From the NCBI GenBank assembly GCA_937139335.1, contig CAKZPN010000036.1:62001-126000 (forward strand): a DNA stretch of 64,000 nucleotides, in the 5' to 3' direction. Each line of letters starts with the position of its first letter. Positions within the stretch are counted from its first letter, which is position 1. A program made the translations under genes and the position numbers. Source of the DNA: an uncultured Roseicyclus sp. (GTDB lineage Bacteria > Pseudomonadota > Alphaproteobacteria > Rhodobacterales > Rhodobacteraceae). The notes under the pieces were generated by a model, which had not been told where the DNA came from, ran no database searches, and worked only from the letters and a program-made list of their open reading frames with translations. Below, piece by piece: positions 12,172-19,696 of the stretch.

Positions 12172-12798
12172 ATGCCCGAGCAATCTCCCCAAGCCGCCTT
12201 CTGGAACCGCGTCGCACGGCGCTACGCCGCCATGCCGCTGCGCAACCCGGAGGCCTGGGAGGAGACTTTGGCGCGCACCCGCGCCCAGCTTACCCCCGAG
12301 GCGCAGGTGCTGGAGCTTGGCTGTGGCACCGGCTCCACCGCGCTGCGCCTCGCGCCCCATGTTGCCAGTTACACCGCCACCGATGACGCCGCCGAGATGA
12401 TCGCCATCGCCACCGAGCGCGGCGCGGACATCGCCACCCTGCACCCGCTGCAGGCCCGCCCCGGCGACGGCTCGCTGCCCGAGGGCCGCTTCGACGCGGT
12501 CCTCGCCTTCAACCTGCTGCACCTGCTGCCCGACCTGCCCGCGGCGCTCGCGGAATGTCATGGCAAACTCAAGCCGGAGGGCCTCCTCATCACCAAGACG
12601 CCCTGCCTCGGTGGCCTGTGGCTTGCGCTCTGGCCCCTCGTCCGCGTCCTCCGCGCCTTCGGCAAGGCGCCGCCGCTGCGCTTCCTCGGCCCGGCCCAGC
12701 TCGAGCGGCGGATCACGCAGGCCGGCTTCTCCATCGAAGCGCGCGACGACCTCCCCCGCCGCCCGCCCTCGCGCTTCATCGTGGCCCGCCGATCGTGA
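12172..12798 (+). CDS. Class I SAM-dependent methyltransferase
   Basis: A 208-residue methyltransferase. Motif I is VLELGCGTGSTALRLAP, followed by the acidic loop TATDDAAEMI, then FDAVLAFNLLHLLPDLPAAL and a post-motif KPEGLLITKTPCLG. The acceptor is unknown; similarity to UbiE/small-molecule methyltransferases is only general. The ATG at 12172 has AAGG five bases upstream; an upstream ATG at 12130 is also in frame. It is followed by an intergenic repeat element and then the ligase-associated group on the same strand, with no sign that it belongs to that group. Confidence 0.85.
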   Translation: MPEQSPQAAFWNRVARRYAAMPLRNPEAWEETLARTRAQLTPEAQVLELGCGTGSTALRLAPHVASYTATDDAAEMIAIATERGADIATLHPLQARPGDGSLPEGRFDAVLAFNLLHLLPDLPAALAECHGKLKPEGLLITKTPCLGGLWLALWPLVRVLRAFGKAPPLRFLGPAQLERRITQAGFSIEARDDLPRRPPSRFIVARRS

Positions 12799-12832
12799 CC
12801 CGTTAAGGGTGACGCGCGCCCACCCCGTCTCC

Positions 12833-12881
12833 GTTTCGGAAGTATCCCGGGGGAGTCCGCAGGACGGGGGCAGAGCCCCCA
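12833..12881 (+). repeat. Dispersed intergenic element, copy A, with hairpin
   Basis: Reads GTTTCGGAAGTATCCC, then GGGGGAGTCCGCAGGAC, then a 6-bp hairpin GGGGGC-AGA-GCCCCC (12866-12880). Two related copies occur at 19645-19695 and 35047-35094. It lies 34 bases after a stop codon and may also end transcription of the methyltransferase gene. Confidence 0.6.
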
Positions 12882-12917
12882 TCTTGCAACGCCCCCCCAA
12901 AGACCTAACCTTTTCCC

Positions 12918-13931
12918 ATGGTCCTCGAGTTCCGAGACGCCGGCATCTACTGCCCCGCGGCCGATGCCTATATCGACCCCTGGCGCCCCGTCGACCGGGC
13001 GCTGATCACGCACGGCCATTCCGACCACGCGCGTTGGGGCCACGCGCGCTACCTCGCGACCGAGGCCGCCGCCCCGGTCATCCGCCACCGTCTCGGCGAC
13101 ATCGCCCTGCAGACCACCCGCTACGGCGAGACGCACCGGATCGGCGATGCCAATATCAGCTTCCACCCCGCCGGCCACGTGCCCGGCTCGGCGCAGATCA
13201 GGGTCGAAGTCGGCGGCGAGGTCTGGGTCGCCTCGGGCGACTACAAGACCACGGACGACGGCCTGAGCGAACCCTTCGAGCCGGTCCGCTGCGACACCTT
13301 CATCACCGAATCGACCTTCGGCCTGCCGATCTACACCTGGCCCGACGAAGCCGCGCTGACCGCGCAGATCAACACCTGGTGGGCCGAGACGCGAGACCGC
13401 GGGCAGACCGCCGTCCTCGGCGTCTACGCTCTGGGAAAGGCGCAGCGGGTGCTGCGGATGCTCGATCCTGCACTCGGCCCGATCCTCACCCATGGCGCGG
13501 TGGAGGCGACGAACGCGGTGATGCGTGCGCAGGGGATCGTGCTGCCCGACACCACCCATGTCACGCCCGACCTCGACCTCAAGCCGCTGAAAGGCGCGAT
13601 GGTGCTGGCCCCTCCCTCGGCGCTCGGTTCGCCCTGGATGCGCAAGTTCGGGCCGGTCTCCACCGGCTTCGCCTCGGGCTGGATGCGACTGCGCGGGGTC
13701 AGGCGCCGCCGCGCCGCCGACCGGGGCTTCGTGGTGTCCGACCACGCGGACTGGGACGGGCTTAACGCCGCCATCGCCGCCACCGGCGCAAGCCGCGTCT
13801 TTGTCACCCATGGCTACACCACGCAATTCGCGCAATGGCTGGGCGAGCAGGGCTACGAGGCCGGCATCGTGCAGACCGAATACAGCGGCGAAAGCCTCGA
13901 CGACCCGGACCCGGAGGAGGCGCAGACGTGA
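12918..13931 (+). CDS. Ligase-associated MBL-fold DNA exonuclease
   Basis: A 337-residue metallo-beta-lactamase fold nuclease of the type found beside bacterial ATP-dependent DNA ligases (family TIGR04122, related to mRNA 3'-end processing factors). The metal motif HGHSDHARWGH starts near residue 32, and PAGHVPGSAQI and ASGDYKTTDDG are further conserved sites. The C-terminal SDHADWDGL and VFVTHGYT complete the beta-CASP-like part. The stop codon overlaps the GTG of the next gene. Its partner ligase is 2 kb downstream on the same strand. The DEXH helicase and metallophosphoesterase often encoded with these genes are absent here. Confidence 0.9.
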   Translation: MVLEFRDAGIYCPAADAYIDPWRPVDRALITHGHSDHARWGHARYLATEAAAPVIRHRLGDIALQTTRYGETHRIGDANISFHPAGHVPGSAQIRVEVGGEVWVASGDYKTTDDGLSEPFEPVRCDTFITESTFGLPIYTWPDEAALTAQINTWWAETRDRGQTAVLGVYALGKAQRVLRMLDPALGPILTHGAVEATNAVMRAQGIVLPDTTHVTPDLDLKPLKGAMVLAPPSALGSPWMRKFGPVSTGFASGWMRLRGVRRRRAADRGFVVSDHADWDGLNAAIAATGASRVFVTHGYTTQFAQWLGEQGYEAGIVQTEYSGESLDDPDPEEAQT

Positions 13932-14812
13932 CCGAGCTGACGCGGACCGACCGGATCTGGCGCTTCTTCGCGCGGGAGGTTGACCGGCGGATGCTCCGCC
14001 TGATCGCCTCGCAGCGTGTCCTGCGCGCACTCTTCGAGGTCTCGGCCCGGCTCGGCTCCACCATTCCGCCCGAGATCACGCCGGTCCGCGACACCGACGG
14101 CGCGCTCTGGCTCCGCCCCCGCGAGGTCACGCGCGACGCGCCGGTGCTGATGTACCTGCACGGCGGCGGCTTCACCATCGGCAGCCCGCGCACCCATGCG
14201 GCACTGGTGGCGCATCTGGCCCGCGCCTCCGGCCTCCGCGCCGTCATCCCGCCTTACCGGCTTGCGCCGGAGCATCCGTTTCCGGCGGCGCGCGAAGATG
14301 CCATCGCCGCCTACGCGCGACTCGTCGAAGCCGGCACGCCGCCGGTGGCGCTCGCCGGCGACAGCGCCGGCGGCTGCCTCGCCCTGCTCGTCGCCCAGCA
14401 CGCGCGCGACGCGGGCCTGCCGCTGCCCCGCGCGATGACACTGATCGCGCCCATCGCGGACCTCTCGGGCGATATAAAGGCCCGGTTCGCGGCCGCCGGG
14501 GACGAGATCCTGATCCCGCCCGCCTGGGCCGCGCGCGTCCGCAAGGCTTACCTGCGCGGCCAGGATCCGGCCGACCCGCTTGTCTCGCCGCTGTTGGGCG
14601 ACCTCACCGGCTTGCCGCCGACGCTGATCCAGGCCGGGCGCGGCGAGGCGCTGGCCGAGGACGGCCGCCGCATCGCCGAGGCGATGGACGAGGCCACGCT
14701 CGACCTCTGGGACGGCATGGCCCATGTCTGGCACCTCCACGCCGGGCGCGCGCCGGCCGCCGACCGCGCGCTGGCGCAGCTTGGCGATTTCCTGAAGGCA
14801 AGGGTTTCCTGA
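13928..14812 (+). CDS. Alpha/beta hydrolase (hormone-sensitive lipase type)
   Basis: A 294-residue esterase-like enzyme. HGGGFTIGS supplies the oxyanion hole and GDSAGG the nucleophile elbow; the Asp and His of the triad are probably in DPADPLVSP and WDGMAHVWH. This is the usual bacterial HSL (family IV) pattern. The start is GTG, overlapping the stop of the MBL exonuclease, so it is coupled to the DNA-repair gene although no repair role for such an esterase is known. Substrate unknown. An upstream in-frame stretch exists but lies inside the exonuclease gene. Confidence 0.9.
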   Translation: MTELTRTDRIWRFFAREVDRRMLRLIASQRVLRALFEVSARLGSTIPPEITPVRDTDGALWLRPREVTRDAPVLMYLHGGGFTIGSPRTHAALVAHLARASGLRAVIPPYRLAPEHPFPAAREDAIAAYARLVEAGTPPVALAGDSAGGCLALLVAQHARDAGLPLPRAMTLIAPIADLSGDIKARFAAAGDEILIPPAWAARVRKAYLRGQDPADPLVSPLLGDLTGLPPTLIQAGRGEALAEDGRRIAEAMDEATLDLWDGMAHVWHLHAGRAPAADRALAQLGDFLKARVS

Positions 14813-14849
14813 CGTCAAAATGACACCCGGACATGCTAGGCTCCGCGCC

Positions 14850-15938
14850 ATGGATGTCCGCATCACCAGTTTCAACATCGAATGGATGGTCTCGATCTTC
14901 GGGGGCCGCTGGGCCGATTGGGACGGCACCATCCCCGACAGTTTCGCGGGCCGCAGCCTCGGCGACATCCGGCTGGAAGAGATCCCTGACGTCCCCGGCC
15001 TCGTCGCGCGCATCACCGGCGTGATCGACGCCATCGACCCCGATATCCTCTGCGTGCAGGAAGGCCCGCCGCGTCAGGACCAGATGCAGGCCTTCGTCGA
15101 CCGCTTTCTCGACGGGCGCTTCGACGTGGTGACGGCCAACAGCCAGTGGCAGGCGAACCACGTGCTCATCCGCAAGGACCTCGGCCTCGACTTCACCGCC
15201 GACGACCCGAAGGACCGCGAGACCATCGAGCGCTGGTCTGGCGGGCCCTACTACCCCTGGGGGCTGATCGGGCTGGAGGACCGCAAGGCGCAGAGGTTCC
15301 ACCGCCAGCCGGTGCGGCTGCTCCTGTCCGAAGACGGCAGCGACCCCGACGCGCCGACGCTCGAGCTGATCTCGCTCCACACGAAATCCAAGTTCTCCAA
15401 ACTCCGCACCCGCGCCCAATGGGAGGCGCGCGACCGCGAGGCGGTGCTCGACGCGCTGACGGTGCGCCAGAAGCTCTCGGCCGAGATCGGCATCCTGCGC
15501 CGCCACATCACCGAGCGGATCGACGCCACCGACGACGATCACGCGATCCTCGTGCTGGGTGACCTGAACGACGGGCCCACCGCCGACCTGCTGGAAGGCG
15601 AGTTCCTGCTGCACAACATCATCGACCAGCTTGTCGGCACAATCCTGCGGCCCGAGGTGCGGATGCGCCACGCGATGACCGACGCGGCGCTGCAATCCTC
15701 GGCCACCACGCGGTTCCATAACCCGCTGAAGGACGGCGCGCTGACCGAGGAGCTGATCGACCACATGCTGCTGTCCGAGGGATTGCAGACCGGCCGCTCC
15801 GGCATCGTGTTCCGTCCCGGCACCTGCCAGGTCGCCCGCCCCGAGTGGGAGGCGCAGAACGACGAGGCCGACGATCAGGACATCCGCCAGCTGCGCCCCT
15901 CCGACCACCTTCCGGTTACCGGCATCGTTGCGTTCTGA
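14850..15938 (+). CDS. Endonuclease/exonuclease/phosphatase (EEP) family protein
   Basis: A 362-residue protein of the DNase I/EEP fold. The metal- and substrate-site blocks are all in order: SFNIEWM, DILCVQEGP, LELISLHTKSK, ILVLGDLNDGP and PSDHLPVTG. Such enzymes cleave phosphodiester or phosphomonoester bonds in DNA, RNA or small molecules. The region around FHNPLKDGALTEELIDHML is as in relatives. It lies between the MBL exonuclease/esterase pair and the ATP-dependent ligase, which suggests, but does not show, a DNA end-processing role. The ATG at 14850 gives the conserved start; an in-frame ATG at 14820 would add ten residues. Confidence 0.87.
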   Translation: MDVRITSFNIEWMVSIFGGRWADWDGTIPDSFAGRSLGDIRLEEIPDVPGLVARITGVIDAIDPDILCVQEGPPRQDQMQAFVDRFLDGRFDVVTANSQWQANHVLIRKDLGLDFTADDPKDRETIERWSGGPYYPWGLIGLEDRKAQRFHRQPVRLLLSEDGSDPDAPTLELISLHTKSKFSKLRTRAQWEARDREAVLDALTVRQKLSAEIGILRRHITERIDATDDDHAILVLGDLNDGPTADLLEGEFLLHNIIDQLVGTILRPEVRMRHAMTDAALQSSATTRFHNPLKDGALTEELIDHMLLSEGLQTGRSGIVFRPGTCQVARPEWEAQNDEADDQDIRQLRPSDHLPVTGIVAF

Positions 15939-15962
15939 GCCGCCGCGCCTACCTCTTCAGGT

Positions 15963-17573
15963 ATGCACGCCTTCGCCGCCCTCTTCACCGAGCTTGACCA
16001 GACCACGAAAACCAGCGTCAAGACCTCGGCGCTGGCCGGATATTTCCGGTCCGCACCCGAGGAGGACCGGCTCTGGACCATCGCGCTCCTCTCTGGCCGC
16101 CGCCCGCGCCGCACCATCACCACGACGAAGTTGCGCGAATGGGCGGCGGAGCGCGCGGGCATCCCGCTCTGGCTGTTCGAGGCGTGCTACCCGGTGGTGG
16201 GCGACCTGTCGGAGACCATCGCGCTGGTCCTGCCCGAGCCTGAAACCCGGATCGACAGGAGCTTGGGCGCCTGGATCGCCGATCTGCGCGCGCTCGACGC
16301 CGCCGACGAGGAAACACGCAAGGCCTTCATCCTCGCCGCCTGGGATGGGCTGACAGCGACCGAGCGGCTGGTGTTCAACAAGCTCCTGACCGGCGGCTGG
16401 CGCATGGGCGTGAGCCAGAAGCTGATGACCCGCGCGCTTGCGCAGGCGACCGGCATCGACGAGGCGGAGCTGACCCACCGCCTGATGGGCGACTGGTCGC
16501 CCGACCGCACCAGCTACCACGCGCTGGTCGAGGCGCCGGACCCCAGCGCAGACCTGTCGCGCCCCTACCCCTTCTGCCTCGCCTACCAGATCGAGGGTGC
16601 GCCCGAGACGCTCGGCCCCGTCACCGACTGGCTGGCCGAGCGCAAGTGGGACGGCATCCGCGGCCAGCTGATCCTGCGCGGCGGCGACCACTTCCTCTGG
16701 TCGCGCGGCGAGGACCTGATGACCGACCGTTTCCCCGAACTGGCGCAGCTTGCCGATTTCCTGCCGCCCGGCACGGTGATCGACGGCGAGGTGCTGACCT
16801 GGGACCGCGCCGGGGACCGCCCGCTGGGCTTTTCCAGCCTGCAGACGCGGATCGGGCGCAAGACCGTGCCGAAGAAGCTGCTGACCGAGGCGCCGGTCAT
16901 CGTCATGGCCTATGACCTGCTGGAATGGCGGGGCGCGGACATCCGCCAGCGGCCGCTGTCCGACCGCCGTGCCACGCTGGCCGCAGCACTGGCCGACCTG
17001 CCCGCGAGCGTCCCCCTGCGCCTCTCGCCGTCGGTGGTGGCCGATGACTGGGCGGCTCTCGCCGAGGCCCGCGCCATGTCCCGCGACCTGGGCGCCGAGG
17101 GGCTGATGCTCAAACGCCTCGGTGCCCCCTACCGCGCCGGGCGGCGCAAGGGCGACTGGTGGAAATGGAAACTCGACCCGCTGACCATCGACGCGGTGAT
17201 GATCTATGCGCAGGCAGGCTCGGGTCGCCGCGCCACGCTCTACACCGATTTCACCTTCGCCGTCCGCGACGGCCCCTCCGAAAACGAGACGCTGGTGCCC
17301 TTCACCAAGGCCTATTCCGGCCTGACCGACGCCGAATTCGGGCAGATCACCGCCTGGGTCCGCCGCAACACGACCGAACGTTTCGGCCCGGTGCGCGCGG
17401 TGAAGCCCGAACTCGTGTTCGAGATCGCCTTCGAGGGCATCCAGGCCTCGCCCCGCCACAAGTCCGGCGTCGCGCTCCGCTTTCCGCGCATGGCGCGCTG
17501 GCGCCGCGACAAGCCGGTTGCGGAGGCGAACACGCTCGACGATCTGAAGCAGATGCTGGCGCTTTACGGTTAG
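15963..17573 (+). CDS. ATP-dependent DNA ligase (LigB/LigC-type, accessory)
   Basis: A 536-residue ATP-dependent ligase. The adenylated lysine is Lys228 in AERKWDGIRGQ (motif I KxDG). Further motifs follow: VIDGEVLTW (motif III/IIIa region), DLGAEGLMLKRL (motif IV) and GDWWKWKL (motif V). The first ~200 residues are the helical DNA-binding domain, as in archaeal and eukaryotic ligase I types. In bacteria such ligases work in repair next to the essential NAD-dependent LigA. It closes the ligase-associated group begun by the MBL exonuclease. It starts 24 bases after the EEP gene. Confidence 0.94.
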   Translation: MHAFAALFTELDQTTKTSVKTSALAGYFRSAPEEDRLWTIALLSGRRPRRTITTTKLREWAAERAGIPLWLFEACYPVVGDLSETIALVLPEPETRIDRSLGAWIADLRALDAADEETRKAFILAAWDGLTATERLVFNKLLTGGWRMGVSQKLMTRALAQATGIDEAELTHRLMGDWSPDRTSYHALVEAPDPSADLSRPYPFCLAYQIEGAPETLGPVTDWLAERKWDGIRGQLILRGGDHFLWSRGEDLMTDRFPELAQLADFLPPGTVIDGEVLTWDRAGDRPLGFSSLQTRIGRKTVPKKLLTEAPVIVMAYDLLEWRGADIRQRPLSDRRATLAAALADLPASVPLRLSPSVVADDWAALAEARAMSRDLGAEGLMLKRLGAPYRAGRRKGDWWKWKLDPLTIDAVMIYAQAGSGRRATLYTDFTFAVRDGPSENETLVPFTKAYSGLTDAEFGQITAWVRRNTTERFGPVRAVKPELVFEIAFEGIQASPRHKSGVALRFPRMARWRRDKPVAEANTLDDLKQMLALYG

Positions 17574-17701
17574 GCGCGTTGCAGCCGATTGCCTCAAATT
17601 CGAGCAATCTACCCCGGAGCCGACGCCGCCACGCCTGTGTTACACTCCACATGCAGCAAGGGCCTGCGATACGACGCTGGCCCGCAGATTGGGAGACCGA
17701 C

Positions 17702-17884
17702 ATGGACCACAAGGATCTCGTGCAATACGCGCGCAGCCTCTACACCGCCCATGGCGACAAGGCCGAGGCGGAAGCGGCCCGGAAAGCCGCCGCCGCCCGC
17801 GAGGCGGGCGACAGCACCGAAGCCGACAAGTGGACCAAGATCCGCGAAAGCATCAAGGAATTGCGCGGCGCGCGGCAGAGCTGA
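17702..17884 (+). CDS. Small conserved hypothetical protein (60 residues)
   Basis: A 60-residue, Ala/Glu/Lys-rich helical protein (MDHKDLVQYARSLYTAHGDK...). It has no membrane segment or cysteine. GGGAGACCGAC in front of the ATG is a good ribosome binding site, and coding composition fits the neighbourhood. It lies 128 bases after the ligase gene and is convergent with the amidotransferase gene three bases on. The function is unknown; it may be an independent transcript. Confidence 0.7.
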   Translation: MDHKDLVQYARSLYTAHGDKAEAEAARKAAAAREAGDSTEADKWTKIRESIKELRGARQS

Positions 17885-17887
17885 GCC

Positions 17888-18667
17888 TCAGGCGACCTCG
17901 GCCACCGACACCGCGCGGCGGCTCTTGGCCCAGGCGCGAGCGGCCTCGCCGAAGGCTTCGAACAGCGGCCGGCTCACCGGGTCCTGCGCGGCGCGGTATT
18001 CCGGGTGCCACTGCACCGAGAGGGTAAAGCCAGGCGCGTCGTCGATGTAGATCGCCTCGGGCGTGCCGTCGGGCGCCTGTCCGTCGATCACCACGCGACA
18101 GCCCGGCGCCTTGATCCCCTGCCCGTGCAGCGTGTTCGTCATCACCTCGACCGAGCCGAGCACGCGGTGGAACGGCCCGCCCTCGGTCAGCGTCACGATG
18201 TGGCGGAGCGCGAATTTTTCCTCGATGGTGCCATCGGGCGGCATCCGGTGGTTCATCCGTCCCGGCAGGTCGCGGATCTCGGGGTAGAGCGTGCCGCCCA
18301 TCGCCACGTTCACCTCCTGGAACCCGCGGCAGACGCCGAGGAACGGCTGGCCCCGCGCAACGCAGGCCCGGATCAGCGGCAGCGCGATCGCGTCGCGCGC
18401 CCGGTCGAAGGCGCCATGCGCCTCGGTCGGCGGCTCGCCATATTCCTCGGGATGGACGTTCGGCCGCCCGCCGGTGAAGAGGAAGCCGTCGCAGACCTCC
18501 ATCAGCTCGTCCACGCAGACCAGCCGCGGGTCCGCCGGGATCACCAGCGGCAATCCGCCCGAAACCTCGGCCACCGCCTCGGAATTCATCGAGCCGCCCG
18601 CGTGGGTGGAATACTGGTCGTTGATCAGGTGGTGGTTGCCGATGATGCCGATCACGGGCCTGGGCAT
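17888..18667 (-). CDS. Class I glutamine amidotransferase-like hydrolase (PuuD/peptidase C26 type)
   Basis: A 259-residue gamma-glutamyl hydrolase-like enzyme of the family that includes PuuD (gamma-glutamyl-GABA hydrolase). The nucleophile is the Cys of FLGVCRGFQE; the His-Glu pair is in SVQWHPEY. FTGGRPNVHPEEYGE is the family's glycine turn. The start at 18667 (MPRPVIGIIGN) is preceded by AGGGGAG at ideal spacing; an upstream in-frame Met has no such site. The genes before it on this strand are a RidA-like protein, GlcG and malate synthase, so a role in nitrogen or glyoxylate-related salvage is possible. The actual substrate is unknown. Confidence 0.88.
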   Translation of the reverse strand: MPRPVIGIIGNHHLINDQYSTHAGGSMNSEAVAEVSGGLPLVIPADPRLVCVDELMEVCDGFLFTGGRPNVHPEEYGEPPTEAHGAFDRARDAIALPLIRACVARGQPFLGVCRGFQEVNVAMGGTLYPEIRDLPGRMNHRMPPDGTIEEKFALRHIVTLTEGGPFHRVLGSVEVMTNTLHGQGIKAPGCRVVIDGQAPDGTPEAIYIDDAPGFTLSVQWHPEYRAAQDPVSRPLFEAFGEAARAWAKSRRAVSVAEVA

Positions 18668-18781
18668 GTGCGCTCCCCTACATATCGCCTTAGATGTAGC
18701 GCCAAACACAAGGCGGGAAAAGGCGCGAGCGGGCACCGCCGCCCTGCGCGGATGCAGATGCCCGGTTTTCAGGCAGTGATC

Positions 18782-19171
18782 TCAATCGCCTGTGGGCAGC
18801 CGCGCCGTCACCTCGATCTCGATCTTCATCCGCGGGTCCTGCAAGCCGGCCACGATCATCGTCGCCGCCGGCCGCGCCTCGCCCAGCCAGGTGCGCGTCA
18901 CCGGCCAGCACGCCTCCCAAAAGGCTGCATCGGGCAGGATGTAATGCACCCGCACCACGTCGGCCATCGTGGCGCCGGCCTGCCGCAGCGCCGCGTCGAT
19001 GTTGCGGAAGGTCTGTTCGGCCTGCGCCGCCACCTCCTGCGAAATCTCCATCGTGGCGTAGTCGAAGCCGGTGGTGCCCGCGACGAAGACCCAGCCATCG
19101 GCCACCACCGCGCGGGAATAGCCGATCTCGGCCTCGAAGGGCGAGCCGGAGGAGATCAGACGCCGGCTCAT
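18782..19171 (-). CDS. RidA family (YjgF/YER057c/UK114) protein
   Basis: A 129-residue RidA-like protein. Members deaminate reactive enamine/imine intermediates. VADGWVFVAGTTGFD, TFRNIDAALRQAG and VHYILPD are the usual blocks. The Arg that holds the substrate carboxylate in true RidA is expected near the C-terminus; here it may be the Arg of RPAATMIVAGL. It could therefore be a related subgroup with another substrate. Its ATG overlaps the stop of the GlcG-like gene, linking it to the glyoxylate group. Confidence 0.9.
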   Translation of the reverse strand: MSRRLISSGSPFEAEIGYSRAVVADGWVFVAGTTGFDYATMEISQEVAAQAEQTFRNIDAALRQAGATMADVVRVHYILPDAAFWEACWPVTRTWLGEARPAATMIVAGLQDPRMKIEIEVTARLPTGD

Positions 19172-19590
19172 GCCTGTGCCTCGAACCCCGCGGCCTCGAT
19201 CCCGGCCACTGCGGCGGCGGCGTCGTTGTCGGACGTATCGCCGGTGATGCCCACGGCCCCCACGACCGCGCCATCACTCAGCACCAGCACGCCGCCCGGC
19301 ACCGGCACCACCTGGCCGCCGAAGGCACCGTTCACCGCCGCCATGAAGAAAGGCTGCGCCTCGGCGCGGGCCAGTTGCGCGGAACCGGGCATCCCCAGCA
19401 TCACCGCGCCATAGGCCTTGCCGCGCGCGATCTCGAACCGGCCGGGGCTCGACCCGTCCTCGCGCTCGAAGGCGAGCAGATGCCCGCCCGCGTCCAGCAC
19501 GCAGACCGACAGGGGCTTCAGCCCCTTCTCGCGGCCCGTCCTGCGCGCGACCTCGATCATCACCCGCGCCTGATCCAGTGAAATCATCAA
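19168..19590 (-). CDS. glcG: GlcG/HbpS family protein
   Basis: A 140-residue protein of the GlcG/HbpS (formerly DUF336) family, which includes heme-binding proteins and the uncharacterised GlcG of glycolate operons. Conserved blocks are VCVLDAGGHLLAFEREDGSSPGR, RGKAYGAVMLG, GGVLVLSDGAVVGAVGITG and a Ser/Asp-rich turn near the end. It sits directly downstream of malate synthase G, as glcG does near glcB in other proteobacteria. The biochemical role remains unclear. Two Met codons begin the frame. The 3' end overlaps the RidA-like gene. Confidence 0.9.
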   Translation of the reverse strand: MMISLDQARVMIEVARRTGREKGLKPLSVCVLDAGGHLLAFEREDGSSPGRFEIARGKAYGAVMLGMPGSAQLARAEAQPFFMAAVNGAFGGQVVPVPGGVLVLSDGAVVGAVGITGDTSDNDAAAAVAGIEAAGFEAQA

Positions 19591-19644
19591 TCCAATCCTC
19601 CGTTAACTATACGCACGCCCTGCATCCCGCGCCTCGCCCCACCT

Positions 19645-19695
19645 TGTTTTCCAGATACCTCCGGGGAGTCCGAAGGGCGGAGGCGGAGCTCCGTT
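19645..19695 (+). repeat. Dispersed intergenic element, copy B
   Basis: Reads TTGTTTTCCAGATACC, then TCCGGGGAGTCCGAAGG, then GCGGAGG and the palindrome CGGAGCTCCG (19684-19693). It matches copies A and C in order and spacing. It sits at the 3' end of glcB but in the opposite orientation to that gene, which speaks against it being only a gene-specific terminator. Confidence 0.55.
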
Positions 19696-19696
19696 C

